A DNA stretch of 64,000 nucleotides from Saprospiraceae bacterium (GTDB taxonomy: Bacteria > Bacteroidota > Bacteroidia > Chitinophagales > Saprospiraceae): positions 62,001 to 126,000 of the forward strand of contig JANQPA010000058.1 in assembly GCA_028285545.1 (NCBI GenBank), written 5' to 3'. A program made the translations under genes and the position numbers. This document shows positions 17,640-23,991 of the stretch, piece by piece. The notes beneath the pieces are model-generated. The model searched no databases and was not told where the DNA came from. It saw nothing but the letters and a program-made list of their open reading frames with translations. Numbering within the stretch: position 1 is the stretch's first letter; every line of letters begins with the position of its first letter.

Positions 17640-20306
17640 ATGAAACCATTGCTAACTTTCATTTTTCAATTTCTTTCTTTAGCCATTATAGGCCAATCCT
17701 TAAGTTTGGACCACTTGCGATGCGAATACAAAGAAAATCCTATCATCGATGTAATGGAGCCCAGGTTAAGCTGGCAGCTAAAAGTGGAGGAGAAAGATAA
17801 AAACATCATGCAGCAAGCCTATCAAATTCAGGTAGCTTCGGATTCGAATCAATTAAAAAAAGAAAATCGTTTGATTTGGGATAGCGGCAAGATTAGGAGC
17901 GATCAGTCTGTCCATGTTGCATATCAAGGCCCCGAAGTAAGATCACAGGAAAGATATTATTGGAGGGTAAAAGTATGGGATAACCAAAACCGAGAAAGTC
18001 CATGGAGTAAAATCCAATACTGGGAAATGGGCCTGCTTTCTACTCAGGAGTGGCATGCAAAATGGATCCGCCCTGCATGGGAAGAAAAACCACGAACCCT
18101 CAATCCCCCCTTTATGTTGCGCAAAGAGTTTTCCCTCAACAAAAGGATAAAATCTGCCAAGCTTTATTCCACTGCTCATGGTATTTATGAAGCATCCATC
18201 AATGGGCAAAAAATAAGTGAAGATTTGTTTGCCCCAGGATGGACCAGCTACCATAAAAGAATTCAATATCAATGCTATGATGTAACCAAATTTGTCAAGC
18301 CTGGAAATAATGCCATTGGGATTTACCTCGCCGATGGCTGGTACCGTGGCAATTTTGGATTTGGTCATAATTGGGATCCATATGGTACTCAAACAGCTTT
18401 TTTGGGGCAAATTGAAATTGAATACCAGAATGGGAAAAAAGATCTCATAACCTCCGATGAGTCCTGGAAAGCCACTATTGGCCCTATTAAGATGTCGAGC
18501 TTCTATCAAGGAGAAACTTATGATGCCAGAGATGAAAAGCCCGGTTGGGATACAAGTAATTATAAGGATATTGACTGGAAAAAAGTTGAAACCGTTGAAG
18601 CTACCGAGGCAACATTAATTTGTCCGGAAAGTCCGCCGGTACGAAGAATTGAAGAACTTGCTCCAATAGCAGTTTTTCGATCTCCCAAAAACGAATTAAT
18701 TGTGGATTTTGGACAAAATCTGGTAGGAAGGGTCAAAATAAAAGTAAAGGGTTCAAGAGGAGATACCATTCTGATAAGACATGCAGAAGTATTAGACGAG
18801 AAGGGGAATTTTTATGTTGATAATATCCGATCCGCCCAACAAAAAGTAACCTACATTTTAAAAGGCTCGGATGAAGAAATTTATGAACCAAATTTCAGCT
18901 TTCAGGGATTTCGGTATGTGAAAATTCAGGGCATCAATGGAAATATTGAAAAGGAAAACATAAAAGCTATTGTCATACACACGGATTTACCAAAAACAGG
19001 TTCTTTTGAGTGTTCTAATCCACTCATTAATAAATTACAGGAAAATATTGTTTGGAGTCAAAAAGGTAATTATCTGGAAATCCCCACTGATTGTCCTCAA
19101 AGAGATGAACGTATGGGCTGGACCGGAGATGTTTTGGCTTTTGTATCTACTGGTTGCTTTAATTACGAGTCCTTTTCTTTTTTGAGCAAATGGCTAAGGG
19201 ATTTGAAGGCAGATCAATTGGAAAATGGGAGTGTTCCTTATGTCATTCCGGATGTTCATTACAAAAATGGATCTACTGGATGGGGGGATGCAGCAACTAT
19301 TGTTCCCTGGACCCTTTATTTAAAATACGGGGATAAGCGAATACTAGAACGACAGTATAGTAGCATGAAAGCCTGGGTAAGCTATCTAAGTAACTTGGCT
19401 GGTGATGATTTCCTTTTACAAGAAGGTTTTCACTTTGGTGATTGGATGTTTTTTATCCACCCCTGGGAAAATGATATTCGAACTGGCTATACCGATAAAG
19501 ATTTTTTTGCCACTGCCTTTTTTGCCCGATCCACCTACCTCACAGCTAAAACGGCGGAAGTTCTCGGGGACGTGGAAGAACAAAAACAGATGGAAGAGCA
19601 ATTTGAAAAAATCAAAAAAGCTTTCCAACAAGAATTTGTAACCCGCACCGGCAGGCTGAGTCCACATTCTCAAACAGCTTATGTATTGGCTTTGGCTTTT
19701 CATTTGATGGAAGAATCACAAATCTCCAAAGCAGTAGGCTACCTGAGCCAGCACATCAAAAATGCCGAATATCATCCCTCAACAGGATTCCATGGCACCC
19801 CACTTCTTTGCACCGTTTTATCAGAAAATGGGGAGTCAAATATAGCTTATCGATTGCTTACTCAGGAATCCTTTCCCTCCTGGCTATATCAGGTTAAGCA
19901 GGGAGCAACCACTATTTGGGAAAGGTGGGATGGGATTAAGCCAGATGGGAGTTATCAAATTCCAAGAGTAAATTCTTTTAACCATTATGGCAGAGGCTCC
20001 ATAGGAAACTGGATGTACACGGTAACAGCAGGAATACAACATGATGATGAGCAACCTGGCTATAAGCATATTATTCTCAAACCTGAACCAGATCCACTTT
20101 TAGAGTTTGTAAAAGCTGAATATCAATCCTTATATGGGACTATAAAATCATCCTGGCAATTTGAAAATGCCAACATTAACATCTCAGTCCGAATTCCGCC
20201 AAATAGTACTGCCACTCTCTTTCTCCCAGGGCATCCTACAGAAAAAGAAGGCATTGAACTAGGCTCAGGAAGCTATCAATATTCTTATAAGATAGAAGAG
20301 AAATAA
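17640..20306 (+). CDS. GH78 alpha-L-rhamnosidase
   Basis: 888 residues with a signal peptide (about 1-19). The order is the family's usual one: N-terminal beta-sandwich (SLDHLRCEYKENP, then EPRLSW), carbohydrate-binding-like domains (about 150-440), and an (alpha/alpha)6 catalytic barrel (about 445-790). The block DCPQRDERMGWTGD at residues 484-497 holds the proposed catalytic residues Asp484, Glu490 and Asp497. A C-terminal beta domain ends the protein. The enzyme releases terminal alpha-L-rhamnose. The coupled sulfatase points to a sulfated rhamnose polysaccharide such as ulvan; that substrate is an inference. There is no sorting domain, so it is probably periplasmic. Confidence 0.93.
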   Translation: MKPLLTFIFQFLSLAIIGQSLSLDHLRCEYKENPIIDVMEPRLSWQLKVEEKDKNIMQQAYQIQVASDSNQLKKENRLIWDSGKIRSDQSVHVAYQGPEVRSQERYYWRVKVWDNQNRESPWSKIQYWEMGLLSTQEWHAKWIRPAWEEKPRTLNPPFMLRKEFSLNKRIKSAKLYSTAHGIYEASINGQKISEDLFAPGWTSYHKRIQYQCYDVTKFVKPGNNAIGIYLADGWYRGNFGFGHNWDPYGTQTAFLGQIEIEYQNGKKDLITSDESWKATIGPIKMSSFYQGETYDARDEKPGWDTSNYKDIDWKKVETVEATEATLICPESPPVRRIEELAPIAVFRSPKNELIVDFGQNLVGRVKIKVKGSRGDTILIRHAEVLDEKGNFYVDNIRSAQQKVTYILKGSDEEIYEPNFSFQGFRYVKIQGINGNIEKENIKAIVIHTDLPKTGSFECSNPLINKLQENIVWSQKGNYLEIPTDCPQRDERMGWTGDVLAFVSTGCFNYESFSFLSKWLRDLKADQLENGSVPYVIPDVHYKNGSTGWGDAATIVPWTLYLKYGDKRILERQYSSMKAWVSYLSNLAGDDFLLQEGFHFGDWMFFIHPWENDIRTGYTDKDFFATAFFARSTYLTAKTAEVLGDVEEQKQMEEQFEKIKKAFQQEFVTRTGRLSPHSQTAYVLALAFHLMEESQISKAVGYLSQHIKNAEYHPSTGFHGTPLLCTVLSENGESNIAYRLLTQESFPSWLYQVKQGATTIWERWDGIKPDGSYQIPRVNSFNHYGRGSIGNWMYTVTAGIQHDDEQPGYKHIILKPEPDPLLEFVKAEYQSLYGTIKSSWQFENANINISVRIPPNSTATLFLPGHPTEKEGIELGSGSYQYSYKIEEK

Positions 20307-20342
20307 GGTGTTTCGAATATTTTAAAAAAAATCTAATCATGG

Positions 20343-20374
20343 ATTGTTTCCAAAAAAAAATTATTTTATCTTTG
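20343..20374 (+). promoter_or_regulatory. tRNA promoter, now upstream of the GIY-YIG insertion
   Basis: TATCTTTG at 20367-20374 matches the TAnnTTTG -7 element perfectly. ATTG at 20343-20346 lies 20 bases upstream, as expected for the -33 element. Transcription would start near 20380, about 13 bases before the partial tRNA copy. No comparable promoter stands directly before the intact tRNA at 20694, where the nuclease coding sequence lies instead. Confidence 0.7.
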
Positions 20375-20392
20375 CATCCGCATTGAGCATTG

Positions 20393-20441
20393 GGTTCCGT
20401 AGCTTAACTGGATACCTGCCTGCCGGCAGGCAGGGAGCACC
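20393..20441 (+). pseudogene. Truncated tRNA-Arg copy, first 29 nt interrupted by a palindrome
   Basis: Bases 20393-20414 are identical to nt 1-22 of the intact tRNA-Arg at 20694. A 20-bp palindrome follows (20415-20434), and 20435-20441 (GAGCACC) resumes with tRNA nt 23-29. No anticodon stem or acceptor 3' strand follows, so this copy cannot be a working tRNA. It forms a direct repeat with the intact gene around the GIY-YIG gene. Confidence 0.9.
20415..20434. repeat. Perfect 20-bp palindrome inside the tRNA fragment
   Basis: CCTGCCTGCCGGCAGGCAGG is fully self-complementary. It splits the partial tRNA copy between nt 22 and 23, in the D-arm. A related GCCTGCC/GGCAGGC inverted repeat occurs at about 39315-39334. 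Confidence 0.9.
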
Positions 20442-20458
20442 GAAGTTCAAAACAGAGT

Positions 20459-20716
20459 ATGGTCCATTATGTGTATGTTCTTAAAAGCAAAGATCATTTT
20501 AGGTTTTACGTCGGAATGACTGTGAATGTTGAAAGAAGGGTTAAAGAACATAATTCAGGAAAAACTAAGTCAACAAAAGGATATCGTCCTTGGATCTTGT
20601 TTTTTTATGAGGAGTTTGAAGATCGAATTCAAGCAAGGAAAAGAGAGAAATATTTGAAATCCGGAATTGGAAAAGAATTTATTAAAGATAAATGGTTCCG
20701 TAGCTTAACTGGATAG
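20459..20716 (+). CDS. Small GIY-YIG nuclease embedded 5' of tRNA-Arg
   Basis: 85 residues comprising a single GIY-YIG (URI) domain. It has the paired motifs YVYVL (about 4-8) and FYVGMT (about 16-21), then VERRVKEHNSG with the conserved Arg, and RKREKYLKS with the conserved Glu. It matches the small stand-alone 'UvrC-like' nucleases common in Bacteroidota. The last seven codons and the TAG stop are read from the first 23 nt of tRNA-Arg (WFRSLTG then stop). It lies between a broken copy of the tRNA 5' end and the whole tRNA, so it appears to have inserted there. It is presumably transcribed from the tRNA promoter at 20343-20374. Its target is unknown. Confidence 0.9.
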   Translation: MVHYVYVLKSKDHFRFYVGMTVNVERRVKEHNSGKTKSTKGYRPWILFFYEEFEDRIQARKREKYLKSGIGKEFIKDKWFRSLTG

Positions 20717-20767
20717 AGCACCTGACTACGGATCAGGAGGTTCCAGGTTCGAATCCTGGCGGAATCA
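20694..20767 (+). tRNA. tRNA-Arg (anticodon ACG)
   Basis: 74 nt fold as a full cloverleaf. The acceptor GGTTCCG pairs with CGGAATC (one G-T). The D-arm is GCTT/GAGC. The anticodon arm is CCTGA-CTACGGA-TCAGG with anticodon ACG. The T-arm is CCAGG-TTCGAAT-CCTGG, and the discriminator is A. CCA is not encoded. The wobble A should become inosine and read CGN codons. The stop codon of the GIY-YIG gene lies within this tRNA. Confidence 0.96.
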
Positions 20768-20788
20768 CTTAGAAATTGTGAGAATGAG

Positions 20789-20817
20789 AGTTCAAGGCCT
20801 GAATGAGGCTTTGGACT
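20789..20817 (+). other. Hairpin between tRNA-Arg and rpmB
   Basis: A 12-bp stem (AGTTCAAGGCCT with AGGCTTTGGACT, two G-U pairs in RNA) with a GAATG loop ends 16 bases before the rpmB start. It has no T-run. It may be a processing or regulatory hairpin in a tRNA-rpmB transcript. Confidence 0.45.
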
Positions 20818-20833
20818 TCTAAATTTAAAAGCT

Positions 20834-21082
20834 ATGTCAAAGGTTTGTCAACTTACGGGGAAGCGTCCTATTACAGGGAACAATGTTTCTCACTCTAATA
20901 GAAAGACCAAGCGTCGTTTCCTTCCAAATTTGCAGAAAAAACGTTTTTATATTCCTGAAACGGATGAATGGGTAACCTTAAAGGTTTCTACAAAAGCACT
21001 ACGCAACATCAACAAATTGGGCATCTATGCTTATTTGAAGAAATTGCAGCAAAAAGGCATCGACACAGGAATTGAATTATAA
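20834..21082 (+). CDS. rpmB: 50S ribosomal protein L28 (bL28)
   Basis: 82 residues with the L28 signature near the N-terminus ([25 protein letters not shown]) and the conserved [14 protein letters not shown] segment. The length is normal for Bacteroidota, and the protein is a structural component of the large ribosomal subunit. It heads the rpmB-rpmG-DUF4295 cluster typical of the phylum and lies 66 bp downstream of tRNA-Arg. A 22-bp inverted repeat separates it from rpmG. Confidence 0.97.
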   Translation: MSKVCQLTGKRPITGNNVSHSNRKTKRRFLPNLQKKRFYIPETDEWVTLKVSTKALRNINKLGIYAYLKKLQQKGIDTGIEL

Positions 21083-21090
21083 TTAGTAGA

Positions 21091-21144
21091 ATGTATAAGG
21101 TAAAAAGTAGAAGGACAAGTCTTTCTACTTTTTACCTTATACAT
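21091..21144. repeat. 22-bp inverted repeat made of heptamer units
   Basis: The left arm 21091-21112 and right arm 21123-21144 are exact reverse complements, built from AAGGTAA/AAAGTAG 7-bp units, with a 10-nt loop. The repeat sits eight bases after the rpmB stop codon. Transcribed, it would form a strong hairpin between rpmB and rpmG. Confidence 0.9.
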
Positions 21145-21163
21145 TTTACCCAAAATATAGATT

Positions 21164-21352
21164 ATGGCTAAGAAGAGCAAAGGGAATAGATTACAAATTA
21201 TCCTGGAGTGCACAGAACACAAAAAAAGTGGTATGCCAGGAACCTCAAGGTATGTAACCCAAAAGAATAGAAAAAATACTCCTGACCGCCTGGAGTTAAA
21301 AAAATATAACCCTATTCTTAAGAAAGTTACTGTTCACAGAGAGATTAAGTAA
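21164..21352 (+). CDS. rpmG: 50S ribosomal protein L33 (bL33)
   Basis: 62 residues ([20 protein letters not shown], then [24 protein letters not shown], ending TVHREIK). It is the form that lacks the zinc-binding Cys pairs; only one Cys is present. It is a component of the large subunit near the E site. The gene lies in the conserved order after rpmB and before the DUF4295 gene, all in the same direction. Confidence 0.97.
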   Translation: MAKKSKGNRLQIILECTEHKKSGMPGTSRYVTQKNRKNTPDRLELKKYNPILKKVTVHREIK

Positions 21353-21424
21353 AACTAATGTTTGTAATATTGTGTTCTAATATTTAAATTGGGACTCTAT
21401 TGCAAATATTCAAATAATATAGTT

Positions 21425-21601
21425 ATGGCAAAGGTATCAAAGAACGCGCGGGTTGCGCAACGTGCTGCTAACGCAGGGTCAGGTCGTGATTTTGTAAAAG
21501 TGGTTGTTAGTGTTAAAGATGAAAAAACTGGCAAATACTCCTACAAAACTCAAATGATCCATAAAGATAAAGTGAAAGAACATTTGGCTAAGTTCAAATA
21601 A
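21425..21601 (+). CDS. DUF4295 small ribosome-associated protein (bL38-type)
   Basis: 58 residues from the ATG at 21425 (MAKVSKNARVAQRAANAGSG, ending VKEHLAKFK), basic and compact. The family is restricted to Bacteroidota and always sits next to rpmB/rpmG. From memory, a protein of this family was seen as a new large-subunit component (bL38) in the Flavobacterium johnsoniae ribosome; I cannot check that here. An upstream in-frame start at 21389 would add 12 residues unlike the family and is rejected. Confidence 0.9.
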   Translation: MAKVSKNARVAQRAANAGSGRDFVKVVVSVKDEKTGKYSYKTQMIHKDKVKEHLAKFK

Positions 21602-21623
21602 TCTTTCCTCCATTTATCATATA

Positions 21624-21665
21624 CAAAGAGGCTTTTCTTAACCAATGGTAGGAAAAGCCTCTTTG
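21624..21665 (+). terminator. Terminator hairpin after the ribosomal cluster
   Basis: A perfect 14-bp stem, CAAAGAGGCTTTTC (21624-21637) with GAAAAGCCTCTTTG (21652-21665) and a 14-nt loop, begins 23 bases after the DUF4295 stop. Confidence 0.7.
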
Positions 21666-21687
21666 TAGTAATAATAACTTACATTGC

Positions 21688-21749
21688 GGAGTGATACAAT
21701 ATAGATTTTGTGGTGCCATCGTGCTACAAAATCTATATTGTATCACTCC
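21688..21749. repeat. Perfect 24-bp inverted repeat with 14-nt loop
   Basis: Arms 21688-21711 and 21726-21749 are exact reverse complements (the first begins GGAGTGATACAATATAG). It follows the terminator at 21624-21665 and ends 19 bases before the ftsY start, so it may shape the ftsY leader. It has no T-run and is far longer than a terminator needs. Confidence 0.85.
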
Positions 21750-21768
21750 TCATCAATAACTAAATTCA

Positions 21769-22722
21769 ATGAGTTTTTTTAATAAGTTTTTCAATAAGGA
21801 CAAGAAAGAGGATTTAGATAAAGGGCTGGAAAAAACCAAATCCAATTTTTTTGGTAAAATAGCCAAAGCTGTTGCCGGAAAATCCACCGTTGGGGTCGAA
21901 TTTCTGGATGAGTTAGAAAGTGTCCTTATTTCCTCTGATGTAGGCCTCGACACCACTGTTAAGATAATTGAGCGATTAGAAGAACGCGTCAAAAAGGATA
22001 ATTATCTCAATACTTCAGAGCTTAATGAAATTCTCAAATCCACCATTGTTAATCTATTAGATGAGAACAACACAGTAGACTTAGAAGATTATACCTTGCC
22101 CTCAGAAGATTTGCCCTGTATCATACTGGTAGTTGGCGTGAACGGAGTGGGCAAAACTACCACCATTGGCAAATTGGCCTGGCAATACAAACAAAAGGGC
22201 AAAAAGGTGGTTCTTGGTGCTGGAGATACCTTCCGTGCAGCAGCAGTAGATCAATTAAAAATCTGGTCTGAACGCGTAGGCTGTGACTTTTACAGCAAAG
22301 GAATGAACACAGACCCGGCAGCTGTTGCCTATGAAACGGTTAAATATGCCCAGGATAATAATTGTGATGTAGCTATCATAGATACTGCCGGTCGACTTCA
22401 TACCAAGATTAATTTGATGCGGGAATTGAGCAAAATCAAAAAATCTATCTCCAAAAGGTTAGAAAATGCACCTCATGAAGTCTTGTTGGTTTTGGATGCC
22501 ACAACTGGTCAAAATGCCATCGAACAGGCTCGTCATTTCACCGAAGCAACTGATGTATCTGCTCTTGCTCTTACTAAATTAGATGGTACTGCTAAGGGTG
22601 GCGTTGCCTTAGGAATTTCCGATCAATTCAAAGTACCCATAAAATATATTGGTGTGGGTGAAAAAATCGAACATTTGCAGGTTTTTAATAAAAGAGCTTT
22701 TGTTGATTCGCTTTTTGAGTAA
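21769..22722 (+). CDS. ftsY: Signal recognition particle receptor FtsY
   Basis: 317 residues. A short N domain (about 1-110) precedes the SRP GTPase G domain: P-loop GVNGVGKTTTIGKLA (about 123-137), DTFRAAAVDQL, DTAGR, and TKLDGTAKGG. It docks ribosome-SRP complexes at the inner membrane for cotranslational insertion. The acidic A domain of E. coli FtsY is absent, as is normal for Bacteroidota. Its position after rpmB-rpmG-DUF4295 is the conserved order in the phylum. A strong hairpin follows the stop. Confidence 0.97.
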   Translation: MSFFNKFFNKDKKEDLDKGLEKTKSNFFGKIAKAVAGKSTVGVEFLDELESVLISSDVGLDTTVKIIERLEERVKKDNYLNTSELNEILKSTIVNLLDENNTVDLEDYTLPSEDLPCIILVVGVNGVGKTTTIGKLAWQYKQKGKKVVLGAGDTFRAAAVDQLKIWSERVGCDFYSKGMNTDPAAVAYETVKYAQDNNCDVAIIDTAGRLHTKINLMRELSKIKKSISKRLENAPHEVLLVLDATTGQNAIEQARHFTEATDVSALALTKLDGTAKGGVALGISDQFKVPIKYIGVGEKIEHLQVFNKRAFVDSLFE

Positions 22723-22735
22723 AGTATGTTTATAA

Positions 22736-22784
22736 CTTTGTGTAAAAACTAAATTTTTTGAAAAAATTTAGTTTTTACACAAAG
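22736..22784. terminator. Bidirectional terminator, 24-bp stem
   Basis: Arms 22736-22759 and 22761-22784 are perfectly complementary, ending in a T6/A6 core around a single G. The hairpin lies between the convergent ftsY and SDR genes and supplies T-rich RNA on either strand. Confidence 0.75.
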
Positions 22785-22817
22785 CCATCAATTTTAATTG
22801 TTTAGATCGGAGATTTA

Positions 22818-23798
22818 TTATCCTCTCGCTTGTAAAAACGCTTCGCTCATTTCCCATAGCCGCTCGGCAGCTTCATCATCACAGGCATGCGCATTCACCC
22901 CAAAATACCTGGCCATCGGACTATTAGGATCTGTAGGGGTGGCGATATTACAATCTTCGCAATATACGCCTGGTTTATTCTCTAACAAGGGTGAAGTGGC
23001 AGCCCATAAAGTGGTGGAGCATCCCTGTTCTGGTGTTTTAAAACCTTGTTTAGCTAACTCTGTAGGACTCCCATCCTCATTGATCCATCCCAATGCTACC
23101 ATTTCTTCTTTTGGTAAATGACGCTGAAGAGGGGTAAATATACCACCTGGATGAACCGAAAAAGCAAACCCTCCTGATTCCTTAAGTCTTCTGGATAGGG
23201 CATTGGCAAATAAAGCATTGGCGGTTTTGGACTGCCCATATGCCTGCCATTTATCGTAATTTCCATTGTCATACTGAATGTCATCCCAGCGAATTGGACT
23301 TATCTTATGTGCTGTAGAGGTCAAGCTGACCACTCTGGCACCTGAAGTTTTTTTAAGCAATGGCATTAAGGCATTGGTTAATGCAAAGTGCCCCATGTGA
23401 TTCACACCAAATTGAGCCTCCCAACCAGGCCCCACACGCGTCTCTGGACAGGCCATAATACCTGCATTGTTAATCAATAAATCAAGACGATCGAGCTCCG
23501 CATTCATCTTATTGGCAAATGCATTAACCGACTGAAGATCACTGAGGTCCATCTGAGCAGTTTGTACTTCTCCATTAATGGATGCCAAATTTTCAGCGGC
23601 TTTTTGTTCAGAGCGAACAGGAATGATAACTTTAACTCCCTTTTCGGCAAGGGCTCGTGTAGTTTCCAAGCCTATACCACTATAGCCACCAGTGACAATA
23701 GCCACTTTCCCACTTAAATTAATATCAGCCAGCACTTCCTGACCTGTACTCTTTCGATTAAAATTTGAATCAACCGGTTTTTGATCTGATTGCGCCAT
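22818..23798 (-). CDS. Short-chain dehydrogenase/reductase (SDR)
   Basis: 326 residues of the classical Rossmann SDR type. TGGYSGIG binds the nicotinamide cofactor (about 36-43), NNAGIM is the structural motif, and the catalytic Ser sits in SLTSTAH with YGQSK as the Tyr/Lys pair. The overall sequence is closest to the retinol-dehydrogenase/WW-oxidoreductase-like group, which is long for SDRs. The substrate is unknown; the cofactor is probably NADP(H), inferred from the Arg in IPVRSEQKA after strand 2. It lies about 190 bp downstream of the AAC(3)-DUF4910 gene on the same strand, but the gap suggests a separate unit. Confidence 0.88.
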   Translation of the reverse strand: MAQSDQKPVDSNFNRKSTGQEVLADINLSGKVAIVTGGYSGIGLETTRALAEKGVKVIIPVRSEQKAAENLASINGEVQTAQMDLSDLQSVNAFANKMNAELDRLDLLINNAGIMACPETRVGPGWEAQFGVNHMGHFALTNALMPLLKKTSGARVVSLTSTAHKISPIRWDDIQYDNGNYDKWQAYGQSKTANALFANALSRRLKESGGFAFSVHPGGIFTPLQRHLPKEEMVALGWINEDGSPTELAKQGFKTPEQGCSTTLWAATSPLLENKPGVYCEDCNIATPTDPNSPMARYFGVNAHACDDEAAERLWEMSEAFLQARG

Positions 23799-23991
23799 TT
23801 TTTTCTGGGTTGTTTTATATGATTATTTAATTGATATTTTTGTATAAGGGTAGGCAGATTTTCAAATATTCCAACAAATGAATGGATAAGAATCTGGAGA
23901 TATTTGTTCTTATATAACCAACCTGTAGGAATCTGTAAGGTTCAGTATTAATAAAAATTTATGTGTCTTGATTTAAAAATCCTATAGAATA

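Noticed and set aside
17943-18509. 188-codon open frame on the minus strand inside the rhamnosidase gene
   Set aside because: It lies wholly opposite a clear GH78 gene, has no recognisable domain, and its composition reads as antisense of the rhamnosidase.
20393-20767. Group I intron or tRNA intron carrying a homing endonuclease
   Set aside because: The tRNA at 20694-20767 is uninterrupted, the insertion lies 5' of it rather than in the anticodon loop, and no intron core fits in the 252 bp.
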